Assembly (NCBI GenBank): GCA_938091495.1
Contig: CALLJF010000035.1
Span: forward strand, 1-34,261
Source: an uncultured Nitrososphaerales archaeon
GTDB taxonomy: Archaea > Thermoproteota > Nitrososphaeria > Nitrososphaerales > JACAEJ01
DNA: 34,261 nucleotides
Direction: 5' to 3'
Below are positions 14,887 to 24,188 of this stretch, piece by piece. The position numbers and the translations under genes were made by a program. The notes under the pieces were generated by a model, which was given only the letters and a program-made list of their open reading frames with translations, searched no databases and was not told the DNA's origin. Each line of letters opens with the position of its first letter. Position 1 is the first letter of the stretch.

Positions 14887-15817
14887 CTTCTTCACCATAA
14901 ATCAAGGATTTTATTTCATCGAAGCCCAGTCTTTCGATCAAGGCTCCAAACCTCTCTTTCCTTACTCCATCCGCCAATCCTTCTTTTTCAAAGATCTTGA
15001 CAGCGCCTTCTATGATGGATAATACCATTTCTTCATCGGCGAATTCCATTACCTTCTTGGCTAGGCTTGGATGCCTACCTTGCTTTCCACCCAGAAATAT
15101 GGTTAGGCCTTCCTTCTCAGGCTCTATAGCATCGAAGGGGCACAGCCTTATGCAATCGCCACAGCAAACACATTTTTCAAAATCTATGACAGCCTTTTCA
15201 TCGACTATATTGATGGCTTTCTCCTTACATATGGCTACACAGACCTTGCAACCATTACAAATTTCTTCCTTAACTCTTGGTTTCACGACTCCTATGATGC
15301 CTATATCGTTAGAGTACACGTTGGCGCAGGAGTTCGGGCATCCAGCAATAGCTATCTTAAATTTACCCTTGAGGTTATAGCCAAGCTTTCTCTTATCTAT
15401 GAAATCCTTGATTCTATAGACTAGCTTTCTAGTACTAATGTTGGCATATTTACATTCAGGGTAGCCTGGGCAAGCTATGATGTTTCTAATCGTTGGACCA
15501 CACCCCCATGTGGGTGTACCGTTCTCCTTCAGCTTCTCCTGAATCTCGCTTAACCTTTCATAAGGCACTCCGGGTATCTGTATTCCCTGCCTTGTTGACA
15601 AGTGCACTTGCCCGTTACCATATTCATTGGCTAGTTTGCAGATGATCTCAAGTTGCTCTGCTGTAATAACCCCTGCTGGTATGCTGAGTCGACAGATAAA
15701 GAATTTTGGATCTCTTTGTTGAATTAATCCGTTTCTCCTCATCTCTGTCAATTCGGCTTTTGATAGCTTGTTCAGATCCTTGCTTAAGATTTCACTTAAA
15801 GAGTTTGCTTCTTCCAT
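14876..15817 (-). CDS. Siroheme sulfite reductase with fused ferredoxin domain
   Basis: The enzyme reduces sulfite to sulfide. The siroheme/[4Fe-4S] ligands appear as ACPGYPEC (C-x5-C) and AGCPNSC (C-x3-C), after the substrate region STRQGIQIPG. A 2x[4Fe-4S] ferredoxin insert follows: CNGCKVCVAIC and CVCCGDCIRLC. This matches the single-subunit dissimilatory-like reductases (AsrC/Dsr-LP group) that some archaea use for assimilation. The track start at 15862 overlaps the ATP sulfurylase gene; ATG 15817 is preferred because GGTGAT lies 3 nt upstream, giving 313 residues. The electron donor is not encoded nearby. Confidence 0.9.
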   Translation of the reverse strand: MEEANSLSEILSKDLNKLSKAELTEMRRNGLIQQRDPKFFICRLSIPAGVITAEQLEIICKLANEYGNGQVHLSTRQGIQIPGVPYERLSEIQEKLKENGTPTWGCGPTIRNIIACPGYPECKYANISTRKLVYRIKDFIDKRKLGYNLKGKFKIAIAGCPNSCANVYSNDIGIIGVVKPRVKEEICNGCKVCVAICKEKAINIVDEKAVIDFEKCVCCGDCIRLCPFDAIEPEKEGLTIFLGGKQGRHPSLAKKVMEFADEEMVLSIIEGAVKIFEKEGLADGVRKERFGALIERLGFDEIKSLIYGEEDDR

Positions 15818-15831
15818 TCTATCACCAAATT

Positions 15832-16995
15832 CTAATCTTCTTCGATAAAGGGTTCCTTCCACCGAGTGATTACATCAGCAACTTCTGGCCTGATAAGTTC
15901 TGATGGCACCCTCCCCTCATTAACAATTGATTGCCTTATCTTTGTTCCGCTGAACTGTAAATGATATTCAGAACCATGGGGGCATATCTTCCTATTCACT
16001 ATAGAAAGGCATCTACTGCAATAGTAGAAGGATGGGAAAAATACGGGCGTAATACCAAGATCTGGAAATTCTGCAAAAGCCTCTTGGGCTGCATAAGGTG
16101 GGTAATAGTCCCCGATTCCTGCATGGTCTCTTCCTACTATAAAATGAGTGCAACCGAAATTCTTTCTCATTATGGCATGATGTATCGCTTCCCTTGGACC
16201 AGCGTACCTCATTTCAGTCTGTAGAACTCCGAAGACAACCCTTTCCATTGGGAAGTAGTTCGTAATCAAAGCTTTATAGGCATCTAGAATAACCTCATCT
16301 TTGAAATCTCCCTTCTTCTTCCTACCCAAAAGAGGATTGATAAAGAGCCCGTCAAAGAGAGACAAAGCCGTCTTTTGAATGCATTCATGTCCTTTGTGAG
16401 GGATATTCCTTGTCTGGAAGCCTACGACCGTCTTCCAACCTTTTGCTTTAAACAAACTCCTTGTGGCTGATGGTGCAAGGGCATATTCTTGAAAAGGAGT
16501 TATAAACTCTTCAACGAGATCTATCTTCCCTCCTAAAAGGATTTCTCTCATGTTATATGTCTTTACTACACCTGGATGTAATGGGTCTGTTGTTCCAAAG
16601 ACCTTTTCAGCAATCTCTTTCTTGTCAAACTTATAGATATCTTCTATATGCATAAGTGCAATTATTTCTTCATTGTAAATTAGTGCTATATCATCTCCCT
16701 CCTTTAAATCTTTAACATCTTCTTTAGAGACGTCTAGTAGGATAGGAATGGTCCATGGGAGACCTTTGGTAAGGCGCTTCCTTTCAAGTACGTTCAGATA
16801 GTCTTCTCTTACCATGAAGCCCTCTAGAGGACTTAGCACTCCTTTTCCTATGTTTCCCAGTTCTATACTAGTCTCTTTATCTATGTGAATCTTCGCCAAT
16901 TCTTTAGCTGTCTCCTTTGCTTTGTTCTTCATCTTGCCGACCAAGACTCTATCGATAAGTCTTCCGCCATGGGGTTTAGACAGATGATTATACAT
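15832..16995 (-). CDS. sat: ATP sulfurylase (sulfate adenylyltransferase)
   Basis: The enzyme makes APS from sulfate and ATP. Diagnostic motifs are GFQTRNIPHKGHE (substrate and HxGH nucleotide site) and VGRDHAGIGDYYPPY. A C-terminal CSRCLSIVNRKICPHG segment carries a zinc-type cysteine set known in the Archaeoglobus-type enzyme. The track ORF starts at 17112 and would overlap APS reductase by 110 nt. ATG 16995 (MYNHLSKPHGGRLIDRV) is the family-typical start, 7 nt after that gene's TGA, and the GGTGA there acts as ribosome binding site. No APS kinase is present in the run, consistent with direct APS reduction. Confidence 0.95.
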   Translation of the reverse strand: MYNHLSKPHGGRLIDRVLVGKMKNKAKETAKELAKIHIDKETSIELGNIGKGVLSPLEGFMVREDYLNVLERKRLTKGLPWTIPILLDVSKEDVKDLKEGDDIALIYNEEIIALMHIEDIYKFDKKEIAEKVFGTTDPLHPGVVKTYNMREILLGGKIDLVEEFITPFQEYALAPSATRSLFKAKGWKTVVGFQTRNIPHKGHECIQKTALSLFDGLFINPLLGRKKKGDFKDEVILDAYKALITNYFPMERVVFGVLQTEMRYAGPREAIHHAIMRKNFGCTHFIVGRDHAGIGDYYPPYAAQEAFAEFPDLGITPVFFPSFYYCSRCLSIVNRKICPHGSEYHLQFSGTKIRQSIVNEGRVPSELIRPEVADVITRWKEPFIEED

Positions 16996-17002
16996 TATCC
17001 AA

Positions 17003-17740
17003 TCACCTTCTAAGTCTATAGTGTAGCCCACACTCTTTTTCACCACGCTCCCACCACCAACGTCCAGCTCTTGGGTCTTCACCAGGCTTGACTGGTCTCG
17101 TGCAAGGCTCACAACCTATGCTTGGATAGCCTCTCTCATGTAGCTTATTGTAGGGAACGCTGTTCAGTCTTATGTAGTTCCAGACTTCATCAGAATTCCA
17201 TTCTGCCAATGGGTTGACCTTAACAATTTTATTGTTTTCCATATCCAGTTCGACCTTCCTTATGTTGGATCGCGTAGGCGTTTGGCTTCTTCTTAGACCT
17301 GTAATCCATGCGTCTAGCCCTGAAAGGGCTCTTTTTAGAGGCTCTACTTTCCTCACTTGGCAACAAAGATGACGGTGCCCTACGGACTTGTAGAATAAGT
17401 TGGGACCGTGCTCTCTTACCATCTGCTCTAATGCATTTGTCTGAGGATAGTAGACTTCGATTTTAATACCATATTTTTCTCTCACTGCATCCATGACATC
17501 GTAGGTCTCTTGGTGAAGCCTACCAGTGTCTAAGGTGAAGACCCTTACGTCTGGATCGATTTTATACATCATATCTATCAACACCATATCCTCTGCCCCA
17601 AAGCTGGAAGCTAAAGCAATTCTAGGATGGAACTCTTTAAGAGCCCATCTCAAGACCTCTTGAGGCTCCTTGCCTTCGAAGAATTGTGCTACCAAATCGA
17701 TTCTCTTCTGATCAAATCTTAATCTCATATTTTCAGCCAC
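17003..17740 (-). CDS. APS reductase (PAPS reductase family, iron-sulfur type)
   Basis: The enzyme reduces adenylylsulfate to sulfite. The N-terminal region shows SSFGAEDMVLID (pyrophosphate loop) and TLDTGRLHQETYD. The cluster cysteines C126-C127 (HLCCQVRK) and C210-x2-C213 mark the [4Fe-4S] form that prefers APS over PAPS. The catalytic cysteine is in the ECGLH motif, C237. GTG 17740 follows GGGGTGAT at good spacing, and the ribosome binding site overlaps the stop of the permease gene. Its neighbours provide APS (ATP sulfurylase) and use sulfite (sulfite reductase), so the pathway is complete here. Confidence 0.94.
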   Translation of the reverse strand: MAENMRLRFDQKRIDLVAQFFEGKEPQEVLRWALKEFHPRIALASSFGAEDMVLIDMMYKIDPDVRVFTLDTGRLHQETYDVMDAVREKYGIKIEVYYPQTNALEQMVREHGPNLFYKSVGHRHLCCQVRKVEPLKRALSGLDAWITGLRRSQTPTRSNIRKVELDMENNKIVKVNPLAEWNSDEVWNYIRLNSVPYNKLHERGYPSIGCEPCTRPVKPGEDPRAGRWWWERGEKECGLHYRLRR

Positions 17741-17749
17741 TAACTACTA

Positions 17750-18535
17750 TCACCCCTTGAATATTAAAAGAAAACCTGAGACAAAAAGAATCAAGGCTAT
17801 AATTATCAAAAGAGGCCTTGCAGGAATCCTGGCGTTAAACTTACTTCCTAAGATTACGCCAGGTATTGAACCAATAAGCAGAAGGAATACGAGCGATAAA
17901 TCCACGTTACCCATGAAGATGTAAAGAGAACCGGCCAATGTAGTCAGTAGGGATGCTAGAAGGATATCAGTCCCCACTAGTTTTGAGGGTGGGAGAGGAA
18001 AGAAAAGGATGAGAAGGGGCATCAAAAGAACACCACTTCCTACAGATGTCGTGCTGACCAAAAAACCGACCACCAAGCCCAAAAAACATGCTAAAAACTT
18101 AGTCTTCTTAGAAAAAGATGTATTGATCAGATTTTTATGCATATTTCTTCTAAGTAATGACTGAATCAGAATTGATACGGCAATCACAAATAACGTAAAA
18201 CCTAGAATTGTACGAATGAAAGCATCTACAGTACTTCCATACTGAAAGTTTAGAAATGATAGAGAGCCTACACCTATAAGCGCTGCAGGAAGGGCTCCTA
18301 TGGCAAGATACTTGGCAACTGTCAGATCTAGTGTGCGTTGTCTGTAGTGTTGAAAAGCACCTACGGTCTTGGTCACAGCCGCAAAAACTAAATCAGTAGA
18401 AACAGCGAAAAGAGGGCGAACATCTGCAAAGAGTATAAGCATAGGGGTCATGAGCGCACCACCACCCATCCCTGACATACCGACCACAAAGCCAACAAGG
18501 AAACCAGCTAAAGGGATCAGGAACTCAACCAACAT
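17750..18535 (-). CDS. TauE/SafE family membrane permease
   Basis: The 261-residue protein has about eight hydrophobic helices in two repeats. Each repeat starts with the family sequence, GMSGMGGGALMTPMLIL in the first and STTSVGSGVLLMPLLIL in the second. The family exports or imports sulfite, sulfonates or related anions across the cell membrane. Its place between cysteine synthase and APS reductase suggests sulfate uptake or export of excess sulfite or sulfide; direction cannot be read from sequence. ATG follows the cysteine synthase stop by 3 nt, so translation is probably coupled. Confidence 0.88.
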   Translation of the reverse strand: MLVEFLIPLAGFLVGFVVGMSGMGGGALMTPMLILFADVRPLFAVSTDLVFAAVTKTVGAFQHYRQRTLDLTVAKYLAIGALPAALIGVGSLSFLNFQYGSTVDAFIRTILGFTLFVIAVSILIQSLLRRNMHKNLINTSFSKKTKFLACFLGLVVGFLVSTTSVGSGVLLMPLLILFFPLPPSKLVGTDILLASLLTTLAGSLYIFMGNVDLSLVFLLLIGSIPGVILGSKFNARIPARPLLIIIALILFVSGFLLIFKG

Positions 18536-18538
18536 CTA

Positions 18539-19564
18539 TCACCTTTTGAGGCAGTTGTTCAGAAATCTGGCTTCTCCGATTATCTTTTCTAGCTCCTTAT
18601 GAGTAAATATGTGAAATTCATCTACATACACTGTCCCGTATTTATCCCCACTGTCTCCAAAAATCATAACACATGATCCATCATCCTCTTTAGCTATCTT
18701 TAGTGCAGCATGTAGCACAGCCCCTGAAGAAGGACCGACGTATAGCTTTTCCTTGAATGCAAGTCTTCTAACTGCGTTGAACGCTTCTTCATCTGAAACT
18801 CTTATCCATCTGTCTACAACATGCTTTCTCTCTTCAAAGACCTTTGGAGTCGCGGATTCCTCGAAGTTTCTTAGGCCTTGTATATGGTGCCTCTTCTGAG
18901 GTTCAACTGCTATCACTTTGATCTCAGGGTTCTTCTCCTTAAGGAACTGACCTACTCCTGTTATGGTACCGCCTGTGCCTACACCACATATAAAGTGGGT
19001 TATCTTACCATTTGTCTGCTTCCATATTTCGGGTCCAGTAGTCTCATAATGGGCAAGGAAGTTGTAGAAGTTTTCATACTGATTAGGCATAAAATACTCC
19101 TTTAACTTTTTCCTTCTTCTGAAAGGATTGCTTGCCACCATGCTCTTGGCTAAACTAATGCATTGGTCTGTGCCTACACCTACTCTAGGGCATAAGTCGT
19201 CAGATGTCTCTAAAACATTGGCTCCTAAAATTCTAAGAACTTCCTTTGTCTCTTCGCTTACCTTTTCAGGGATGATTACTTCTACTTCATATCCAAGGGC
19301 TCTGCTTACTCCAGCGAGGGCTATTCCTGTATTTCCCGACGTTGGTTCAACTATGATGGTCTTATCTGGAGATATCTCTCCCCTTTCTTCAGCCTTCCTT
19401 AGCATGTAGTAAGCAATCCTATCCTTGACCGAGCCCCAAGGGTTGCACCATTCGAGTTTCGCAAATAACTTCATCGATCTAGTACCAAAGTTGTGAATAG
19501 AAATGAGGGGGGTATTGCCAGGCTGATTAAGCATCGCTTCACTAACCTTTCGTTCCACTATCAT
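18539..19564 (-). CDS. Cysteine synthase / cystathionine beta-synthase family PLP enzyme
   Basis: The enzyme joins sulfide, or another thiol, to an activated serine. The PLP lysine is in LEWCNPWGSVKDR, the substrate loop is PTSGNTGIALAG, and the phosphate loop is GVGTGGTITGVG. At 342 residues it is slightly longer than plain CysK, with an insertion rich in basic residues (NPFRRRKKLKEYF) that might accept O-phosphoserine as in archaeal sulfhydrylases. I prefer ATG 19564 to GTG 19567; GGAG lies only 2 nt before the ATG, so GTG 19555 is also possible. It heads the sulfate-assimilation run and consumes its sulfide. Confidence 0.9.
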   Translation of the reverse strand: MIVERKVSEAMLNQPGNTPLISIHNFGTRSMKLFAKLEWCNPWGSVKDRIAYYMLRKAEERGEISPDKTIIVEPTSGNTGIALAGVSRALGYEVEVIIPEKVSEETKEVLRILGANVLETSDDLCPRVGVGTDQCISLAKSMVASNPFRRRKKLKEYFMPNQYENFYNFLAHYETTGPEIWKQTNGKITHFICGVGTGGTITGVGQFLKEKNPEIKVIAVEPQKRHHIQGLRNFEESATPKVFEERKHVVDRWIRVSDEEAFNAVRRLAFKEKLYVGPSSGAVLHAALKIAKEDDGSCVMIFGDSGDKYGTVYVDEFHIFTHKELEKIIGEARFLNNCLKR

Positions 19565-19602
19565 CACTCCGAACCCCCAAGACTTATCTGAGCGACATGC
19601 TT

Positions 19603-19700
19603 GTCGATCGACTTTCTTTTGTTACCATGCGCGAATTTTTTCATTGGAAGGAATATAATATAACAATGTTATAAATCTAATCCCTTATATGTTAGGGATT
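19603..19700 (-). promoter_or_regulatory. Control region of the sulfur run with three palindromes
   Basis: Between the sulfur run and pheT lie GTCGATCGAC (19603-19612), TATAACAATGTTATA (19659-19673), and AATCCCT/AGGGATT around 8 nt (19679-19700). The middle one overlaps the only good TATA sequence, GATTTATAAC, on the minus strand. This places it where a repressor would act. The leader before the first gene would be about 80 nt. The outer hairpin may instead end the pheST transcript. Confidence 0.55.
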
Positions 19701-19723
19701 CTTGTCCTGTTGGTTTTTCAGAC

Positions 19724-21394
19724 TTAACTTTCTGTCTTTACTATATCGATAACTTTACTTAAATCTACTTCAAAGACAGATACAGGGTTTCTTAGCTTAA
19801 AGTTCTCTAAAACTAATGGATGTATCTCTCCAATTATCCCAAGCTTATTCTTTGCTGATACTATCTCTGCAACTCTGCCTGATGTAAAGGATGGATGACG
19901 AGTAGGAATGGTATTTATGCTGAGATTGAAAGTCTGTAGGAGAAGAGAGCTAAGAATCGATTTGACTTCTGTATAGTTGGCTGTAGAATGGGATACTGCT
20001 GTAGCGAGATGATAATCCTCTCTGATGCCATTAGGAGTTCTTAAATCCTTAGAGTATACTTTCGATATTTCGAATATTCTTTGTGGATACTCCTCATGCA
20101 AGTTCTTTGATAATACTATAAGCAAAGATGGGAATATATTATCTCTAAGAAATTCATACTCTATTGATTTAGGATTCTCGACCTTGACTATGGTTTTAGG
20201 CTTTCTTTTTGTAAATTCATAAAGGGCTTTTTCACTTATCAGGTGATAATTCATGACTTCTATACAGCCTAAACCTATCATAGCATCTCTAGCCAAGCCT
20301 ATTAATTTTAGATCGTCATGATACTTTCCAGCCTTTTTGAATTCTGGTAAAGTTGGAGTAAGCTTTTCAAACCCATAACCATAAGCTATCTCTTCAACTA
20401 AATCAACTTGATGCAATAAATCAACTCGATATCTCGGTATTAATGCTGTTAGCTTTCCATCCTTTGATGCTACGCTTATTCTGCTTCTCTCTAAACTTTC
20501 ACGAATTTCTTCATCATTGAGCTTTAATCCTAGAAGATCGTTTGCCAATTTTCTATCAACTTCCATCTGTTGAAGACTCATATCAGGAGTAATTTTGACT
20601 GAATTACCAAGCCTTATTTTCACAGATTCAATCTTAGCGCCAATATCATTCAAAGCTGCAGCTATTATGGCTAGAGAATCTTCATCAGCTTTTAGGTCAG
20701 TTGCTGTTATCTCAATGAGCAAATTCTTCGTTTCTGGAGTTAATCTGGTCAATTCTCCATTTATTATTGGAGGAAATGACAAAACTTGATCTAAACTATC
20801 CATTATCAAAGGGTAATTGGCAAAACTAGACACTATATGCCCATATTCTCTCCCAACATCTGTCTTTTCTAATATTTCTTTCATGCTCATCTCTTCTTTT
20901 TCTCCTAATGGGACAAATTTGAATTCTGGAGGAACCGTTGTGTATTTTATAGGAGGCTTTAAAACATCGAAGTTATGAATTCCAATGGACATCTTTCTCC
21001 TACGCCTTCCTATGCCTTCATGTAAGTCTTCTTGCATAGAAATTATCTCTTGGATCAGTTCATCATTAAGGGTTATCCCTCTAGCAACAAGACCGACGAC
21101 GAATGGTCTAACATGCTGCGTTGATTCATCAACTATCATTTCAACTCCTCCTTCGTTAATTACATAATTTGGTGCACCTCTTTCAAAGCCTAATATACCA
21201 TTCAAAGATCTGGCTATTCCATAGATGGTTGAGAAGTCAGGCCTGTTTGGATTGTATTCTATCTTTACATAATCATCCGTAGCCTCTTCAAGGGTAACGC
21301 CAATGTATGGGATTTTATCCATTAAATCTTTTGTAGATAATTCTCCCTTTATCAAACTCTTTAATTTATCATAATATAATGTTATTACAGGCAT
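19724..21394 (-). CDS. pheT: Phenylalanyl-tRNA synthetase beta subunit
   Basis: This is the archaeal-type short beta chain (556 residues) of the alpha2-beta2 enzyme that charges tRNA-Phe. Recognisable parts are the start MPVITLYYDKLKSLI, the B3/4 editing region with GRRRRKMSIGIHNFD, the B5 region RYRVDLLHQVDLVEEIAYGY, and the catalytic-like fold to the end. It overlaps pheS by 10 nt, so the subunits are translated together. The frame and length are normal. Confidence 0.96.
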   Translation of the reverse strand: MPVITLYYDKLKSLIKGELSTKDLMDKIPYIGVTLEEATDDYVKIEYNPNRPDFSTIYGIARSLNGILGFERGAPNYVINEGGVEMIVDESTQHVRPFVVGLVARGITLNDELIQEIISMQEDLHEGIGRRRRKMSIGIHNFDVLKPPIKYTTVPPEFKFVPLGEKEEMSMKEILEKTDVGREYGHIVSSFANYPLIMDSLDQVLSFPPIINGELTRLTPETKNLLIEITATDLKADEDSLAIIAAALNDIGAKIESVKIRLGNSVKITPDMSLQQMEVDRKLANDLLGLKLNDEEIRESLERSRISVASKDGKLTALIPRYRVDLLHQVDLVEEIAYGYGFEKLTPTLPEFKKAGKYHDDLKLIGLARDAMIGLGCIEVMNYHLISEKALYEFTKRKPKTIVKVENPKSIEYEFLRDNIFPSLLIVLSKNLHEEYPQRIFEISKVYSKDLRTPNGIREDYHLATAVSHSTANYTEVKSILSSLLLQTFNLSINTIPTRHPSFTSGRVAEIVSAKNKLGIIGEIHPLVLENFKLRNPVSVFEVDLSKVIDIVKTES

Positions 21395-22890
21395 AGAGGT
21401 ACCTTCCTTAGCCAGCCTAAGTTATTTTCATAAATCTCTCTTATGTCATCTATTTGTAATCTAGCCATTATTATACGCTCTAAGCCTCCTCCCCATGCTA
21501 ACACTGGGTTCTTTACACCTAATGGTAGAGTCACTTCAGGCCTGAATATACCCATGCCACATAATTCCATCCAACCAAAGCCCTCCACATGAACTATGGA
21601 TTGTAAAGATGGTTCTGTGTATGGAAAATAGGTAGGCCAGAACTTTACCTTCTTCAGACCAAGTATTTTATAGAACTCACTTAAAATTCCCATAAGATCC
21701 CGTAGAGTAACTCTCTTACCAACCATTATTCCCTCTATCTGATGAAGCTCAGCAAGATGCTTTGGATCAAGCTTCTCGTTTCTGAATACTTTATCCACAG
21801 AGAATACCTTTGCTTCAGACACTTTATGATCGGCAAGGTACTTAACAGTCACAGCAGTTGTGTGAGTTCTTAAAACAAGCCTCTTTGCTTCATCCAAAAC
21901 CCAATAGTATCCCCACCCCTTAGAACCTGTATTCCAGCCATTAGTATGAGTTCTTGATACTTTTTCTATCAAGCTTGGGCTTGCTATGCTAGGCTCTTTC
22001 ACTTTAGATACATAAAAAGTGTCTTGCATATCTCTAGCAGGATGATCCTGGGGTACGAACAAAGCGTCAAAATTCCAGAAGGCTGGCTGAATAATTGGGC
22101 CTAGTATTTCCTCAAAGCCTAATGAGATAAAGGCTTCTCTAACTTCGTCTATGAAAAGTTGTACAGGATGCTTTTTGCCAGGATAAATGGTTGGTGCTAC
22201 TGCTTCAACATCGAGAGAGCGAAGCCTATGCTGTCTCCACTTTCCACTTATTATCAAGTCAGGAGTTAGATAGTCTATTTCTTTAACTTCCTTTATGGTC
22301 TCAGCAGTCTTCCTACCAAGCTCTGTAAGAGAAATATTCACGATCTTGATAGGCTTCTTTATGAGATAGTCAGGCCTCTTCATTAATCTGTTTACAACTT
22401 TTTTATCTTCCTCCGATAATTCTTCAAAAAATAATACTTTTTCACTGATTTCTTTCAGTAAAGACTCTTCCAATGGGCTTTGATCAGATTTTAAAAGCTT
22501 CACGATTACCTTGTCTTCAATACTTGATATGCTTATCCAGCCCTTCGATCTAGCATAACCAAAAGCAGCAGAGAACTCTTGAGGGGTTGAGTTGAAGGCT
22601 TTGCTAAGTTCATCAAGCTTAGCCTCTCCACCCAATTTTTTCAAAATTTCTATCAAGCGCCTTTCTGGAAGGCCTTGCTCTATTGCCCTCTTACCTTCTC
22701 CTAAAATTTCGATTTTATGGTGAACCTTTTCTTCAATTTTTATCATTTCTTTTGATCTTAGCCATTCTACAGCCCTTCTTGCCTGATCCATACTCATATT
22801 TGCTCTAGAGGCTACATCCTCAAGCAAGCCTCCGCCATTTCTTATCAGTGATAAAAGGAGTTTTCTCTCCAAAGCATGCAAGGGCTTCAA
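21385..22890 (-). CDS. pheS: Phenylalanyl-tRNA synthetase alpha subunit
   Basis: The catalytic chain of PheRS is 501 residues, with an N-terminal winged-helix region as in other archaea. Class II motifs are visible: motif 2 in FRNEKLDPKHLAELHQIEG and motif 3 in AWGGGLERIIMARL. TTG 22890 is the start; a TATA-like CTTAAAAATT on the minus strand (22914-22923) is centred about 28 nt before it, so the message is probably leaderless. It forms a two-gene operon with pheT and follows trpS in the same direction. Confidence 0.96.
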   Translation of the reverse strand: MKPLHALERKLLLSLIRNGGGLLEDVASRANMSMDQARRAVEWLRSKEMIKIEEKVHHKIEILGEGKRAIEQGLPERRLIEILKKLGGEAKLDELSKAFNSTPQEFSAAFGYARSKGWISISSIEDKVIVKLLKSDQSPLEESLLKEISEKVLFFEELSEEDKKVVNRLMKRPDYLIKKPIKIVNISLTELGRKTAETIKEVKEIDYLTPDLIISGKWRQHRLRSLDVEAVAPTIYPGKKHPVQLFIDEVREAFISLGFEEILGPIIQPAFWNFDALFVPQDHPARDMQDTFYVSKVKEPSIASPSLIEKVSRTHTNGWNTGSKGWGYYWVLDEAKRLVLRTHTTAVTVKYLADHKVSEAKVFSVDKVFRNEKLDPKHLAELHQIEGIMVGKRVTLRDLMGILSEFYKILGLKKVKFWPTYFPYTEPSLQSIVHVEGFGWMELCGMGIFRPEVTLPLGVKNPVLAWGGGLERIIMARLQIDDIREIYENNLGWLRKVPLCL

Positions 22891-22940
22891 TTTAAACTCA
22901 ATTTGATTAAGACAATTTTTAAGGATTGTTATATAGCATT

Positions 22941-24074
22941 CTAATCTCTTAGGATAAATTTGTCCATTATTCTCTTCGCTTTTTCTCTTTTCCTTTGATG
23001 ATCAGAAAGAAAATCTTTGACTCTCTTTACCAATTTTTGCTTATGCTCACCACAAAGTAAGCAACCATCTCTACAACTTTTATAAGTACTTGCAAGAGAT
23101 TTATCATCCCAGTCGAACAAGAAATATTCGTAAAAGTATACAGGGCATATGTCTGGATTCCCGCCTTTCTCTCTCTGCTCCTTTACTGTTGGTAACCCTC
23201 CAGTGAAGGCATTCTTTACCTTTCTCTCAGCTTGCTCTAATGAATCTGTTGTAAATATTGCAGTCTCTGGTTCACTTGCGCTCATCTTACCACTTTTTGT
23301 AAGGCTTGGGAAGAACTTTGAGTGAATCTCAGCAGGTTTGTAAAAGCCTAATTTTGGAGCAACATCTCTAGCAACTCTCCAATAGACTGATTGATCTATG
23401 GCAGCAGGTATCAAGCATGGAATGTTCTTACCTTTTAATACTGATGGGAAGAAGCAAGGTGCAGCCTGTATAGAAGGGAAGAAGATCATACCGATATTTG
23501 TGCTTGAATTAAAGCCAAAGGCAGCCTTTACTGTCGAGAAGGTCACATGCTTTGCAAATTGAGTTGCTATCTTATATAGAGTTCTCATGTATTCAGTGTC
23601 TAGAAAGATAAAGGTCTTTTTTGGATCAAAACCTAAAGCAATAACATCCAAAGCATTATCATAAGCATATTTGATAGTTTCATCAAGACTCATTTCAGGA
23701 TTATGTAAAAATTTTTCATCGTCTGTCATCTGAAAGTATAGCTCAGCATCAAACTTGTCTTGTAGATACTTTGTGAAGATCCATGGTATTAGATGGCCTA
23801 GATGAGTTTGCCCAGAAGGGCCTCTACCTGTGTATAAGAAGAATTTCTCATTATTTTCATATTTATCCAAAATCCAGTCAAAATCTCTATGAGAGAAGAA
23901 TATCTTCCTTTTTAACAATGGATGCAGTTCATTTGTATGCTTCTTTATTCTCTCAAGAAGATCATCATTTATTGGCATGGTACCAAATTCTCTTATTAAT
24001 TTATCATAATCAACTTCTCCTCTAACTTCCCAAGGAGTAACTATGAACTCTCTCTCGTTTGCCATATTTATCAT
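22941..24074 (-). CDS. trpS: Tryptophanyl-tRNA synthetase
   Basis: This is a class I synthetase that charges tRNA-Trp, 377 residues, of the archaeal/eukaryal type. The HIGH-like motif is GPSGQTHLGH and the second signature is KMSAS. The C-terminal part contains CRDGCLLCGEHK, a cysteine set that may bind zinc. ATG 24074 and ATG 24065 (MANEREF) are both possible starts. An A/T-rich box, ATTATTAAAAG, lies about 38 nt upstream. The cognate tRNA-Trp gene is in the same window at 30331. Confidence 0.95.
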   Translation of the reverse strand: MINMANEREFIVTPWEVRGEVDYDKLIREFGTMPINDDLLERIKKHTNELHPLLKRKIFFSHRDFDWILDKYENNEKFFLYTGRGPSGQTHLGHLIPWIFTKYLQDKFDAELYFQMTDDEKFLHNPEMSLDETIKYAYDNALDVIALGFDPKKTFIFLDTEYMRTLYKIATQFAKHVTFSTVKAAFGFNSSTNIGMIFFPSIQAAPCFFPSVLKGKNIPCLIPAAIDQSVYWRVARDVAPKLGFYKPAEIHSKFFPSLTKSGKMSASEPETAIFTTDSLEQAERKVKNAFTGGLPTVKEQREKGGNPDICPVYFYEYFLFDWDDKSLASTYKSCRDGCLLCGEHKQKLVKRVKDFLSDHQRKREKAKRIMDKFILRD

Positions 24075-24188
24075 TCCAGATTGAGCATTATTACTGAGAA
24101 TTGCCTCCCTTTTAATAATTTTCTAAAAAATTTTGTATTGAAAATTTTGACAAGATTAGATTAACTCTAATGATAGTAGCCGAAAGCA

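Noticed and set aside
16995-17112. N-terminal 39 residues of the track ATP sulfurylase ORF
   Set aside because: They overlap the APS reductase gene; ATG 16995 has a ribosome binding site and is the family start.
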